From Janthinobacterium violaceinigrum (GTDB taxonomy: Bacteria; Pseudomonadota; Gammaproteobacteria; Burkholderiales; Burkholderiaceae_D): DNA of 64,000 nucleotides. Shown one piece after another: positions 8,256-17,814 of this stretch. The translations under genes and the position numbers were made by a program. Within the stretch, counting starts at the first letter, position 1. The number at the start of each line of letters is the position of its first letter. The stretch spans positions 215,798-279,797 of the forward strand of contig NZ_WFLI01000003.1 in NCBI RefSeq assembly GCF_009208555.1, in the 5' to 3' direction. The notes below the pieces were generated by a model, which searched no databases, had not been told where the DNA came from, and was given only the letters and a program-made list of their open reading frames with translations.

Positions 8256-10754
8256 ATGGCTGTGCAGCACCGCATATTTTCACCGTGGACGCCACTCGCG
8301 CTCCATCCCACCACGGGCGCCGTGCGCGCCGCGCTGATCCTGCTGCTGACCGTGGGCGCCGCTGGCGCCGGCTTGCCGCACACGGCGCTGGCCGCCGAGG
8401 CCAGCCCATCCGCGAGCGTGCGCGACTACAATATTCCCGCCGGCAGCCTGCGCGGCGCGTTGTCCACGTTTGCCATCGCCGCCGGCATCAACCTGTCCAC
8501 GCAGGGCGTGGCGCTGGACGGCCTGGCCACGCCAGGCTTGCAGGGCCGCCATGGCGTTGCCGCGGGCCTGCAAAAACTGCTGCAAGGCAGCGGGCTGGAA
8601 GTGACGGACGGTGGCAACGGTAATTACCTGTTGCGCAAGATCAATACGAGCACGGCCGATGGCGGCATGGAGAGCATGCCCGCCGTCGTCGTCAGCGCCG
8701 AGGCGGACCGCGCCACGGAAGGCACGGGACTTTATACGTCGCGCAATCTGTCGACGGCCACGGGCTTGAACCTGTCGCAGCGCCACACGCCGCAAACGGT
8801 CAGCGTCATTTCGCGCCAGCAAATGGAGGATTTCGATCTGACCACCTTGCAGGACGTGGCGCGGGCCACGCCCGGCATCTATGGCAAGACGCAGGGCGTG
8901 TCCGATCAGGAAACCACGTATTTCGCGCGCGGTTTTGCCTTGAGCCACGTCAATGTCGATGGCTTGCCGCTCGATGTGACGGGTTTTAATGAACGCAATG
9001 TCTCCGCCGACATGCTGATGTACGACCGCGTGGAAGTGGTGCGCGGCGCCACGGGGCTGATGGAAGGGGCGGGCGCGCCGTCGGGCAGCATCAACATGAT
9101 ACGCAAGCGCCCCACGGCCACGCCCTTGCTGAACGCGTCCGCCCACTTGGGCAGCTGGAAGGACCGGCAATTGACGGTGGACGCCAGCAATGCGCTGAAC
9201 GAGTCGGGCAGCGTGCGCGGGCGCGTGGCGGCCAGCTGGCGCGACAGCGACAGCTTCGTCGACGTGGTCAACAACAGGAACAGCACCGTGTATGCGATCG
9301 TCGAGGCGGACCTGACGCCATCGACCACGGCCGGCATCGGTTTTTCGCGCCAGCACAGCCGCACCGACGGCGTGTTCGTCGGCTTGCCCACGTTTACCGA
9401 TGGCAGCCACATGCCCTTGCCCCGCTCGACCTTCCTGAATAATGCGGACTCGTTCCAGAAACGCGACAACAACGTCGTCTTTGCCGACCTGGAAACCAGG
9501 CTGGAGAAGGGCTGGCGCAGCCGCTTCGCCATCACGCATATCGATGCCTCGTCCAGCACGCGCAACACCACCAACAGCCGCATCGATGGCGAAGTATACA
9601 AGCTGAGCCAGTCGGAAACGGGCTGGAAGTACAATACGGAACAAGTGGTGGCCGACTGGCGCCTGAGCGGCCCCGTCACGTGGTTCGGCCGCCAGCACGA
9701 CGTGATCGTGGGCGCCAGCTACCGCCACGACGATTCGGACGCGGGCCAGAGCTGGGAGGGCGCGGGCACGCGCGTGATCGACATCCGTAGCTGGAATCCG
9801 TACGCCTACCCGATGCGCGGCACGGCGTTCGAGCCCTACAACTGGGGCCGCAAGACGAACGAGAAGGGCTTGTATGCGGCCGGCAACTTCAGCCTGGCCG
9901 ATCCCCTGCGCCTGGTGCTGGGCGGGCGCTTCGGCTGGTACGCGCAGGACGTGACGGGCTGGTATTCCTCCAATCCCGCATGGCGCCGCAGCCTGACGGA
10001 AAACGCGAAGTTCACGCCGTATGCGGGCCTCGTCTACGATGTGGACCAGCACCATTCCGTGTATGCGAGCGGCACGCAGATTTTCGAGCCGCAAAGCTCG
10101 CTGGATGTGCGCGGCAATACCTTGCCGCCGCTGAGCGGCACCAACCTGGAAGTGGGCGTCAAGGGCGAGTATTTCGGCGGCAGGCTCAATGCCAGCGGCG
10201 CCTTGTTCCGCATCAGGCAGAACAACCGCGCCATGGCCGATGAAGTCAATTGCCCCACGGGCGGCGCCATCTACTGCGCCCGCGCGGCGGGGCAGGTGCA
10301 GAGCGAGGGTGTCGACCTGCAATTGTCGGGTTCGCCATTGCCGGGCTGGCAGATCGCGGGCGGCTACACCTATGTGCTGGCCAAGTACACGAAGGACAGC
10401 GTGGCGGCGAATATCGGCCAGCGCATCGCCACGGACGAGCCGAAGCAGCTGTTCAAGCTGATGACGAATGTGCAGCTGAACGGCAGCCTGGCGCGCTGGA
10501 ACCTGGGCGCCTCCGTCTACGCGCAGGACAAGATCTACCGCCGCGATCCCGGCTACCTGACGCGGCAGGGCGGCTATGCGCTGGTCGGCCTGACGGCCGG
10601 CTACCGCCTCAGCGAGCAGCTGCAGCTGCGCGTAAACGTCGATAATGTGCTCGATCGCCGCTACTACCAGGGACTCGGCTATTCCTGGTCGGGCGGGCTG
10701 GAACGCTACGGCGCGCCGCGCAGCGTGCTGGTCTCGCTGAACTACAAGATGTAA
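8256..10754 (+). CDS. TonB-dependent ferric-siderophore receptor with STN signalling domain
   Basis: 832-aa outer-membrane receptor of the FpvA/FhuE type. After a signal peptide (hydrophobic ALILLLTVGAAGAGL, cleavage near ALAAEA), an STN domain covers about residues 60-130 (YNIPAGSLRGALSTFAIAAGINL). The plug starts near 190 (RHTPQTVSVISRQQMEDF) and contains VEVVRGATGLMEGAGAPSGSINMIRKRP. The 22-stranded barrel ends in a typical VLVSLNYKM. The STN domain fits signalling to the FecR/FecI pair directly upstream. ATG at 8256 is chosen for the GAAAGGG ribosome site at 8243-8249; a longer frame from 8172 would lack a clean signal peptide. The ligand (probably a ferric hydroxamate or mixed siderophore) is inferred. 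Confidence 0.93.
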   Translation: MAVQHRIFSPWTPLALHPTTGAVRAALILLLTVGAAGAGLPHTALAAEASPSASVRDYNIPAGSLRGALSTFAIAAGINLSTQGVALDGLATPGLQGRHGVAAGLQKLLQGSGLEVTDGGNGNYLLRKINTSTADGGMESMPAVVVSAEADRATEGTGLYTSRNLSTATGLNLSQRHTPQTVSVISRQQMEDFDLTTLQDVARATPGIYGKTQGVSDQETTYFARGFALSHVNVDGLPLDVTGFNERNVSADMLMYDRVEVVRGATGLMEGAGAPSGSINMIRKRPTATPLLNASAHLGSWKDRQLTVDASNALNESGSVRGRVAASWRDSDSFVDVVNNRNSTVYAIVEADLTPSTTAGIGFSRQHSRTDGVFVGLPTFTDGSHMPLPRSTFLNNADSFQKRDNNVVFADLETRLEKGWRSRFAITHIDASSSTRNTTNSRIDGEVYKLSQSETGWKYNTEQVVADWRLSGPVTWFGRQHDVIVGASYRHDDSDAGQSWEGAGTRVIDIRSWNPYAYPMRGTAFEPYNWGRKTNEKGLYAAGNFSLADPLRLVLGGRFGWYAQDVTGWYSSNPAWRRSLTENAKFTPYAGLVYDVDQHHSVYASGTQIFEPQSSLDVRGNTLPPLSGTNLEVGVKGEYFGGRLNASGALFRIRQNNRAMADEVNCPTGGAIYCARAAGQVQSEGVDLQLSGSPLPGWQIAGGYTYVLAKYTKDSVAANIGQRIATDEPKQLFKLMTNVQLNGSLARWNLGASVYAQDKIYRRDPGYLTRQGGYALVGLTAGYRLSEQLQLRVNVDNVLDRRYYQGLGYSWSGGLERYGAPRSVLVSLNYKM

Positions 10755-10828
10755 CGGCTGCGCCAGCGGAGCGCGCCCGTCCGGGCGCCTCTGCTACACT
10801 GCCGCCGTCTTTATCTTTCCAATTTGCC

Positions 10829-11197
10829 ATGACCGCCACGCCTGCATCGACTCCCCTGAAAAATGCTTTCCAACAATCGCGCGCCGAGAACAACATCGAG
10901 CTGATCCTGCCCGAGCTGCTGGCCGCGCAATTGCACGTCGTGATCGGCGGACAAAGCGAGCAGATCGACCTGTTCCTCGTGCCGTCGCCCAATCCCGAGC
11001 GCCGCTGCGTGACGGTGGCGGAAGATCCCGCTTTCCTGGCCGGCATCGCGTTTCCCAACATTCCCGTGACGGGCGCGCAATTGCTTGCCTCGATCCCGGC
11101 CGAGATCGAGATCGTCATCCTGCATGGCGACGGCGCCAATTACCTGACGCGCGAGCAGCTGGCCTGGTTCCGCGCCATGCTGGCGCAGAACGCTTGA
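10829..11197 (+). CDS. SseB-like N-terminal domain protein
   Basis: 122 aa. The pattern LKNAFQQSRAENNIELILPELLAAQLHVV followed by LFLVPSPNPERRCVTVAEDP resembles the SseB N-terminal family of small cytoplasmic proteins of unknown biochemical role. No signal peptide or membrane segment. Its stop overlaps the TTG start of the next gene (11194-11197), so the two are probably co-translated. Family call from recall of the pattern, moderate confidence. Confidence 0.6.
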   Translation: MTATPASTPLKNAFQQSRAENNIELILPELLAAQLHVVIGGQSEQIDLFLVPSPNPERRCVTVAEDPAFLAGIAFPNIPVTGAQLLASIPAEIEIVILHGDGANYLTREQLAWFRAMLAQNA

Positions 11198-11850
11198 GCG
11201 GAGAACCGGCGCGCACCCTGAAACCGGTGCGCGCCGAATGGATCTGCTTTGCGCCGGCCGACGATGCTGCGGCCCAGGCGGCGCTGATGGCGGATATGCG
11301 TCCCGTGCTGTCGCGCAGCGTGCTGCTGGGCGGTTGCGCGCTGATCCTCGCCTTCATGCTGCAAGCCGTCTGGCGCAACGTGCCGTATGCGGGCGAGGCA
11401 GTGTTGTTCGGTCCGCTGGCGCTGGCCGCCTGGGTGGCTGGCCTGGTACTGTTTCCCGGACGGGGCCTGCTCTTTCATGCGGAGCTGGGCGACGGGGGCC
11501 TGTTGCTGCGGCGACAGGCGCGACGCTTGCCCGGCTGGGATAAAAGCGTGCTGCTGGACTTGACGCAGCTGCAGCGGCTGGAAGTGGTCACGTATGGGGG
11601 CGCGTTGCAGGTCTACCGGACCGCGGCGCCGCTGGCGCGCGTGGAGCTGCTGCTCTACACGACCTTGGGGGACTGTCCGCTGATCCGCGTGGTGGGCCTG
11701 AACTTGCCCGTGCCGCAACGCTGGTCCTTGTGCCAGATCAAGGAGGAGCTCGTCCGCCGTTGTAAACTGGCCGGTATCCCTGTCAGCGAGACGTTCGGCC
11801 CGCTGAGCCAGCAATCCGAGGCCATCCGCGCGCGCTGGCCGCAGGCGTAG
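11194..11850 (+). CDS. Membrane protein of unknown function, coupled to the SseB-like gene
   Basis: 218 aa, not recognised. Two hydrophobic segments (about residues 48-65 and 72-90: LLGGCALILAFMLQAV, FGPLALAAWVAGLVLF) form a hairpin. A soluble C-terminal domain of about 130 residues follows, with alternating basic and hydrophobic stretches (LLLRRQARRLPGWDKSVLLD) resembling a PH-like membrane-associated fold; this is a guess. The TTG start overlaps the upstream stop, which supports it as the true start. Confidence 0.6.
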   Translation: MSGEPARTLKPVRAEWICFAPADDAAAQAALMADMRPVLSRSVLLGGCALILAFMLQAVWRNVPYAGEAVLFGPLALAAWVAGLVLFPGRGLLFHAELGDGGLLLRRQARRLPGWDKSVLLDLTQLQRLEVVTYGGALQVYRTAAPLARVELLLYTTLGDCPLIRVVGLNLPVPQRWSLCQIKEELVRRCKLAGIPVSETFGPLSQQSEAIRARWPQA

Positions 11851-12201
11851 GAGGGCATTGTCGCATCGCCGCCGCAATAAATATCAGTTTTGATAACTGT
11901 ATTGCTGAAGTCCTATGAATATTTTCGCAAAGCAACTATACTCATGGCTCTTTAAAAAATCATCGTCACGCTGGCGGCCAGCCATCCGCGCCAGAGTTCG
12001 TACGCATTCCGCTTGTTCTCTCTGAACGAGCACCTTTCCCCCGCGCGGCAGGCGCGGGCGTGATGACCGAGCCTTGCCCTGGTCGACTGCTACCGTTGTC
12101 ATTTTCGCTGTGTTGCCGCTTTACTAAAAAGCCTGGCACCGGCGCGCGGTGCACAGTCATGTTTTGCGACGTTAGGTTTCACTCTCTTATGCCACGACAG
12201 T
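11851..12201. other. Gene-poor interval before the hybrid kinase
   Basis: 351 bp without a convincing gene. The first part (about 11875-11960) is clearly AT-richer than its surroundings and holds a short dyad CAGTT-N5-AACTG (11885-11899), so it probably contains promoter elements of the kinase gene. A 72-codon minus-strand frame here has no ribosome site or recognisable protein character. Confidence 0.4.
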
Positions 12202-15200
12202 ATGTTTAGTTCCATCTTTACCGCATCGACCGATACCATGCCGTACATCTACGGCACGCACGATGTCGGGCTGGTGCTGTTTTCCATCGGTATCGCCATC
12301 TTTGCCTCGTTCATGGCCTTGCAGATCGCCGGCATGGCGCGCAGCAGCGAGCGGGGCTTCCAGCGCCAGACGGCCATCATCACGGGCGCCATCGCGCTCG
12401 GCGGCGGCATCTGGTCCATGCATTTCATCGGCATGCTGGCCTTCGACATCTGCACGCGCGTGTCCTTCGACCCCAGCCTGACCCTGCTGTCGATGCTGCC
12501 CGGCGTGGCGGCGTCGTGGGTGGCGCTGCACTTGCTGGCGCGCCCGCGCATCAGCTGGCGCCAGCTGGTGGTGGGCGGCGTGCTGGTGGGGCTGGGCATC
12601 GGCTCCATGCATTACAGCGGCATGGCCGCCATGCAGACCTCGCTGACCCTGCATTACCAGCCGTGGCTGTTTGCCCTGTCGCTGCTGGTGGCCGTCGTCA
12701 TGGCCATGCTGGCGCTGTGGATACGCTTCGGCCTGCATGCCTTGCGCCAGCGCCTCAGCCCGCTGGCGGCGCTGCTGGTCAGCAGTGTCGTTATGGGCCT
12801 GGCCATTTCCGGCATGCATTACACGGGCATGCTGGCCGCGCGCTTTTCCGGCACCCCCACCGTGGGCGACAACACGATCACGGTGCAAGCCTCGTTCGTG
12901 GCCCTGGCCGTGGCCTTGATCACCGTCACCCTGACCGTTTTCGTGGCGGCCGCGAACGGTTTGCTGCGCTACCGCCAGCTGCTGCGCCATGCCAGTGCCA
13001 GCGAGTCGCGCCTGCGCGCCATCGTCGATACGGCGGCCGATGGCCTGATCACCATCGACGGCCAGGGCAAGGTGCGCTCCTTCAATCCCGCCGCGGAAAG
13101 CCTGTTCGGCTGGCGCGAAGCCGAGATCGTGGGACGCGACGCCAGCGTGCTGCTGCAGCCGGCCGACGCGGCCGAATACGAGGGCTATCTGCGCGACTAC
13201 CTGGAAACGGGCGCCTCGCGCATCCTCGACAGCGGACGCGAACTCGATGGTTGCCACAAGGACGGCGCCGTGCTGCCCATGCGCGTGGCCATCGGCAAGA
13301 TCGACACGCCGGGCCAGCCCCTGTTCGTGGCGTTTGTCACGGACATGCGCTCGTCGCGCAGCATGGAGCAGGCGCTCAAGGACAGCGAGCGCCAGTACCG
13401 CACCTTGATCCGCAATATCCCCGGCGTCTCGTTCCACTGCAGCTTCGCGCCCGAATGGAAGATGATCTTCATCAGCGACGCCGTCTTCAACCTGACGGGC
13501 TGGATGCCGCAGGACTTCGTCGACGGGCGGGTCAGGCTGTTCGACCTCGTGCACCCGGACGACCGCCAGCGCGTCAACGACACCTGCGTGCAGGCGGCCG
13601 GCGAAAAGCGCGACTTCGAGAACGTCTACCGCCTGATCCACCGCGACGGGCGCGAGCGCTGGGTGCGCGAAAGCAGCGGCCCCGTGCTCGACAACGACGG
13701 CGTTGTGCGCTGGATCGACGGCGTCATCCTCGACATCACGGAAAGCGAATTGCGCAATGCCGAGTACGAAGGCAAGGTGACGGCCATCTCGCGCGCGACG
13801 GCCGTCGCGGAATTCGACCTGCAGGGGCGCATCCTGGCGGTCAACGAGAACTTCCTCGACCTGGTCGGCTACCGGCCCGACGACGTGCTGGGCCTGCACC
13901 ACAGCATCTTCTGCGAGCCGGGCTATGTGACTTCGCCCGATTACATCGCGTTCTGGCAGCACCTGGCGCAGGGCGAATTCAATACGGGCGAGTACAAGCG
14001 CATCTGCAAGGATGGCCGGGAAGTGTGGATACAGGCTTCCTACAACCCCATCTTCAATACGGACGGCAAGCCGTTCAAGGTGGTCAAGCTGGCCACCGAC
14101 GTGAGCGAACGGCGCGCCATGCAGGAAAACCTGCGCGCGGCCAAGGACCGCGCCGAGCTGGCGGCCGAATCGAAGACCAGCTTCCTGGCCAACATGAGCC
14201 ATGAAATCCGCACGCCGATGAACGCCATCATCGGCTTCACGGAAGTGCTGCTGGGGACCGCCCTGGACAGCCTGCAGCGCCGCCATCTGGGCACGGTGCG
14301 CCAGTCGGCCCGTTCCCTGCTCGATCTGCTCAACGACATCCTCGACACGGCCAAGCTGGAAAAAGGCGCGACCGAGCTGGAACTGGTGGACTTTTCGCTG
14401 CCGGACCTGGTCGACCATGTCGCCGCGTCGCTGCGCATCACGGCGCATGCGCGCGACCTGGTGCTGCATGTGGATGTCGACCCTGGCATGGGCCAGTTCT
14501 TCCTGGGCGATGCGCGCCGGGTGCAGCAGGTGCTGACGAATTTGATCGGCAACGCCGTCAAGTTCACGGAGGTGGGCCATGTGCGCGTGGCCGTCGGCAT
14601 GCAGGGCGAGCAGGTGCATATCGCCGTGCACGACACGGGCATCGGCATTCCCGCCGACCGCCTGGACAAGATTTTCGCCCCATTTACGCAAGCCGATTCG
14701 TCCATGAGCCGCCGCTTTGGCGGCACGGGCCTGGGCACGACGATTTCGCTGCAGCTGGTCGAACTGATGGGGGGCACCATCACGGTGGAAAGCACTCTGG
14801 GCGTGGGCAGCGTGTTCCACGTGCTGCTGCCGCTGGCGCCGGGCAAGGCCGTGGCGCGCCGCAGCGAGCAGCCCGTGGTGGCCTTGCCGCCGCTGCGCAT
14901 CCTGGCGGCCGACGACGTGCCGCAGAACGTGGAGCTGCTGCTGATCAGCCTGGGCGCGGCCGGCCACCAGGTGATCGCCGCCAGCGACGGCGAGAGCGCC
15001 GTGCGCGAATTCGGCAAGGGCGGTTTCGATATTGTGCTGATGGACGTGCAGATGCCGCGCATGGATGGCCTGGAAGCGGCGCGCCTGATCCGCGTGCACG
15101 AGCGCGAGCAGGGCTTGAAGGCGACACCCATCATCGCGCTGACGGCCAGCGTGCTGGAACAGGACCGGCGTGCCGCGCAGACAGCCGGCATGAACGGCTT

Positions 15201-15915
15201 TGCCTCGAAACCGCTGGAAATGCACAAGCTGACGGCGGAAATCGCCCGCCTGCTCGATATCGCCGTGGCCATGCCGCCGCCGGCGGCCGGTTCGGCGGCG
15301 CGTGCCGCCGCCGGCCAGGTGGATTGGCAGCGCGGCATCGCCCTGTGGGGCGGCCGCGAAACCTTGCAGCGGGCTATCGCCCGTTTCGTGCAGGCCAATG
15401 GCGATTGCGCCGCCATGCTGGCGGCCGAGATGGAGCGGGGCGGCAGCAGCGTGGCGGGCCACCTGCTGCACCGTATCAAGGGCGCGGCGGGCAATCTGTG
15501 CCTGGTGCAGGTGGAAAGCCTGCTGGGACGCATCGAGCAAGCCATCGCGCGTCAGCTGCCGGCGACCGAATTGCTGGTGCAGCTGGCGGCCGCCTTCATG
15601 GCGCTGGCAGCCGAGCTGGAAGCGGACATCGGGGCGCTGCCGGCATCGGCCGGTGCCGCGCCGGCCGCCAGCGCTCCCCTCGATGCGGCCGCCGCCGGTG
15701 CCTTGCTGCGGCAAGCCATCGCCAGCCTGGAAGGCGGGCAGCTCGACGATGCCTTGATGGCGCAGATCGCCGCCTTGCTGGCGCCGCACGGCCAGCAGCA
15801 GCGCCTGCAAACGCTGGCCAGCGCCATCGACGACTTTGAATTTGCGCGTGCCGCGGGCGTGCTGCGCCAGATGCTGGCGTGGCTGGAAGCGCCGGCGCCG
15901 GCCGACCTTTCCTGA
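12202..15915 (+). CDS. MHYT/PAS hybrid sensor histidine kinase with receiver and HPt domains
   Basis: 1237-aa inner-membrane sensor. Residues about 10-240 form the seven-helix MHYT domain, with the repeated signature SMHFIGMLAF, SMHYSGMAAM and GMHYTGMLAA, proposed to bind metal and sense a diatomic gas. Three PAS/PAC units follow (about 265-640). The dimerisation/phospho-acceptor motif FLANMSHEIRTPMNAIIGF has His near 667; the ATPase domain has NLIGNAVKFTE, DTGIGI and GGTGLG. A receiver (IVLMDVQMPRMDG, Asp near 947) and an HPt domain (LLHRIKGAAGNL, His near 1090) complete the phosphorelay. No strong ribosome site precedes ATG 12202; ATG 12238 is an alternative. The HD-GYP response regulator starts 20 bp downstream and is the likely output. 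Confidence 0.92.
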   Translation: MFSSIFTASTDTMPYIYGTHDVGLVLFSIGIAIFASFMALQIAGMARSSERGFQRQTAIITGAIALGGGIWSMHFIGMLAFDICTRVSFDPSLTLLSMLPGVAASWVALHLLARPRISWRQLVVGGVLVGLGIGSMHYSGMAAMQTSLTLHYQPWLFALSLLVAVVMAMLALWIRFGLHALRQRLSPLAALLVSSVVMGLAISGMHYTGMLAARFSGTPTVGDNTITVQASFVALAVALITVTLTVFVAAANGLLRYRQLLRHASASESRLRAIVDTAADGLITIDGQGKVRSFNPAAESLFGWREAEIVGRDASVLLQPADAAEYEGYLRDYLETGASRILDSGRELDGCHKDGAVLPMRVAIGKIDTPGQPLFVAFVTDMRSSRSMEQALKDSERQYRTLIRNIPGVSFHCSFAPEWKMIFISDAVFNLTGWMPQDFVDGRVRLFDLVHPDDRQRVNDTCVQAAGEKRDFENVYRLIHRDGRERWVRESSGPVLDNDGVVRWIDGVILDITESELRNAEYEGKVTAISRATAVAEFDLQGRILAVNENFLDLVGYRPDDVLGLHHSIFCEPGYVTSPDYIAFWQHLAQGEFNTGEYKRICKDGREVWIQASYNPIFNTDGKPFKVVKLATDVSERRAMQENLRAAKDRAELAAESKTSFLANMSHEIRTPMNAIIGFTEVLLGTALDSLQRRHLGTVRQSARSLLDLLNDILDTAKLEKGATELELVDFSLPDLVDHVAASLRITAHARDLVLHVDVDPGMGQFFLGDARRVQQVLTNLIGNAVKFTEVGHVRVAVGMQGEQVHIAVHDTGIGIPADRLDKIFAPFTQADSSMSRRFGGTGLGTTISLQLVELMGGTITVESTLGVGSVFHVLLPLAPGKAVARRSEQPVVALPPLRILAADDVPQNVELLLISLGAAGHQVIAASDGESAVREFGKGGFDIVLMDVQMPRMDGLEAARLIRVHEREQGLKATPIIALTASVLEQDRRAAQTAGMNGFASKPLEMHKLTAEIARLLDIAVAMPPPAAGSAARAAAGQVDWQRGIALWGGRETLQRAIARFVQANGDCAAMLAAEMERGGSSVAGHLLHRIKGAAGNLCLVQVESLLGRIEQAIARQLPATELLVQLAAAFMALAAELEADIGALPASAGAAPAASAPLDAAAAGALLRQAIASLEGGQLDDALMAQIAALLAPHGQQQRLQTLASAIDDFEFARAAGVLRQMLAWLEAPAPADLS

Positions 15916-15935
15916 TTCCTGATATTGGGCTGACG

Positions 15936-16931
15936 ATGACCTTACACGAAGACAAACCGATCCTGCTGCTGGTCGACGACGAAGCGACGAACCTGCAGGT
16001 GCTGCGCCAGATCCTGCAGGACGATTACCGCCTGCTGTACGCGAAGGATGGCGAGAAGGCGCTGGAGCTGGCGCAGAACAATCCCGTCGAACTGATCCTG
16101 CTCGACATCATGATGCCCGCCATGACGGGCTACGAAGTGTGCCGCCAGCTCAAGGCCATGCCGCTCACCGCTTCCATCCCCGTCATTTTTGTGACGGCCC
16201 TGTGCGACGTGAAGGACGAGGCGGACGGCTTTGACGCGGGCGCCGTCGACTACATCACGAAACCCGTCAGCCCGCCCATCGTGCGGGCCCGCGTGCGCAC
16301 GCATCTGTCGCTGGTCGACGCCGAGGAATTGCGCCGCTCGCGCCTGCAGGTGATCCAGACCCTGGGGCAGGCGGCCGAATACAAGGACAACGAGACGGGC
16401 ATGCACGTCATCCGCATGAGCTATTACGCGCGCCAGCTGGCGCTGGCGGCCGGCTACAGCGCCGGCAGGGCGGAAGACCTGCTCAACGCGGCGCCCATGC
16501 ACGACGTGGGCAAGATCGGCATCCCCGACGCCATCCTGCAAAAGCCGGGCAAGCTCGATGCGGACGAATGGAAAGTCATGCGCAGCCACGCGGAAATCGG
16601 CGCGGCCATCATCGGCGAGCACGCGGGCGGCCTCTTGAAAATGGCGCGCACCATCGCCTTGACGCACCACGAAAAATGGGATGGCAGCGGCTATCCGCAC
16701 GGTTTGAAAGGCGAGGAAATCCCCCACGAAGGCCGCATCGTCGCCATCGCCGACGTCTTCGACGCGCTCACCAGCGAACGCCCGTACAAGCCCGCCTGGA
16801 CGGTGCCGGACGCGATCGCCACCATGCAGCGCGACAGCGGCACGCACTTCGACCCGGCCTTGCTGGCCTTGTTCATCGAGCAACTGCCGGCCATGCTGGA
16901 GATCAAGGACCAGTGGCGCGAGCCGGCGTGA
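15936..16931 (+). CDS. Response regulator with HD-GYP c-di-GMP phosphodiesterase domain
   Basis: 331 aa. The receiver domain (about residues 8-125) has the DDE acidic pocket (LLVDDEATNLQVL), phospho-acceptor Asp in LILLDIMMPAMTG and Lys in DYITKPVSPP. The HD-GYP domain (about 145-325) has HDVGKIGIPDAIL with the HD pair, HHEKWDGSGYP containing the GYP motif, and RIVAIADVFDALTSERPYKP. All metal-binding signatures are present, so active hydrolysis of c-di-GMP is predicted. It lies 20 bp after the MHYT hybrid kinase and is probably its phosphorelay partner. ATG 15936 is chosen because the receiver motif begins right after it. Confidence 0.92.
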   Translation: MTLHEDKPILLLVDDEATNLQVLRQILQDDYRLLYAKDGEKALELAQNNPVELILLDIMMPAMTGYEVCRQLKAMPLTASIPVIFVTALCDVKDEADGFDAGAVDYITKPVSPPIVRARVRTHLSLVDAEELRRSRLQVIQTLGQAAEYKDNETGMHVIRMSYYARQLALAAGYSAGRAEDLLNAAPMHDVGKIGIPDAILQKPGKLDADEWKVMRSHAEIGAAIIGEHAGGLLKMARTIALTHHEKWDGSGYPHGLKGEEIPHEGRIVAIADVFDALTSERPYKPAWTVPDAIATMQRDSGTHFDPALLALFIEQLPAMLEIKDQWREPA

Positions 16932-16992
16932 ACTGGCTGCGCGTTGTCCTGTCCCGTATAGTGGCGCCTTGACCTTCACCCGGGGATTGCCC

Positions 16993-17808
16993 ATGGATTA
17001 CCAGGACCGCCTTGCCAACTACCTTGAGCTATGGTCATTGCAGGCCGATGGCGCCCCCCTGCACACGCACGCGGCAAGTCTGCTGCCCGTGCTGCGGAGC
17101 GGCCAGCCGGCTATGCTGAAGCTGTCGACGGGCGACGACGAACGGCGCGCCGGCGTCGTGCTGCGCTGGTGGGATGGTGATGCCGCCGTGTGCGTGCTGG
17201 CCGCTTCCACGGATGGCGATGCGCTGCTGCTCGAATGGGCCAGGGGTACCCGTTCACTGGCCGCGCTGGCGCGCACGGGCGAGGAGGGCGATGCGGCGGC
17301 CACCGCTATCCTGTGCGCCGTGGCGTCGCGGCTGCATGCGCCGCGGCCCATGGCGCCGCCACTTCCTTCCTTGTCCGGCTGCTTCGCCGCTCTGGGCGCC
17401 GCCGCCGCGCACGGCGGCGTATTTTCCGCATGCCAGGCCGTGGCGCGGGATTTGCTTGCGGCGCCGCAGGACAGCGTCGTGCTGCATGGCGACCTGCATC
17501 ACGGTAACGTGCTCGATGGCGGTGCGCGCGGCTGGCTGGCCATAGACCCGAAAGGCTATATGGGCGAGCGGGGCTTTGACTTCGCCAATATCCTGTGCAA
17601 CCCGGATGGCGCGCTGGCCATGGCGCCGGGCCGGCTGCAACGGCAGGTCGCGCTGATCGCCGATGCGGCGGGGCTGGAGCGTGTACGCCTGCTGGCATGG
17701 TGCGCCGCCTGGGCGGGCCTGTCGGCGGCCTGGCACCTCGAGGACGGCACGCCGCCGGAAACGGCGCTGGCAGTGGCCGCCATGGCGCTGGAAGCGCTGC
17801 AAGCCTGA
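16993..17808 (+). CDS. APH(6)-like phosphotransferase
   Basis: 271 aa. The C-terminal half carries the aminoglycoside/hydroxyurea phosphotransferase signature: HGDLHHGNVL (about residue 165, catalytic Asp) and AIDPKGYMGERGFDFANIL with the metal-binding Asp. The N-terminal half has the LKLS and LLLEWARGTRSLAAL pattern seen in StrB-type proteins. Such enzymes phosphorylate streptomycin at the 6-hydroxyl, but chromosomal relatives in environmental bacteria may act on other metabolites; resistance is not shown here. ATG 16993 follows GGGGA (16982-16986). It converges with the lipoprotein hydrolase gene after a 6-bp gap. No mobile element is nearby. Confidence 0.85.
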   Translation: MDYQDRLANYLELWSLQADGAPLHTHAASLLPVLRSGQPAMLKLSTGDDERRAGVVLRWWDGDAAVCVLAASTDGDALLLEWARGTRSLAALARTGEEGDAAATAILCAVASRLHAPRPMAPPLPSLSGCFAALGAAAAHGGVFSACQAVARDLLAAPQDSVVLHGDLHHGNVLDGGARGWLAIDPKGYMGERGFDFANILCNPDGALAMAPGRLQRQVALIADAAGLERVRLLAWCAAWAGLSAAWHLEDGTPPETALAVAAMALEALQA

Positions 17809-17814
17809 TGCGGC

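Noticed and set aside
10755..10800. GC-rich hairpin after the first receptor gene as a terminator
   Set aside because: GCGCCCG/CGGGCGC can pair, but the loop is too short and no T-run follows.
11884..12102. A 72-codon minus-strand frame in the gap before the hybrid kinase
   Set aside because: No ribosome site, no signal or domain character, and it lies in AT-rich sequence likely to be a promoter.
12187..15810. A 1207-codon open frame on the minus strand opposite the hybrid kinase
   Set aside because: Its composition is Gln/His/Arg-rich without domains, and the plus strand has a full set of kinase motifs. Long antisense frames are expected at this GC content.
16993..17808. APH(6)-like gene as an acquired streptomycin resistance gene
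   Set aside because: No integron, transposon or composition change is seen around it; it looks like a native chromosomal gene.
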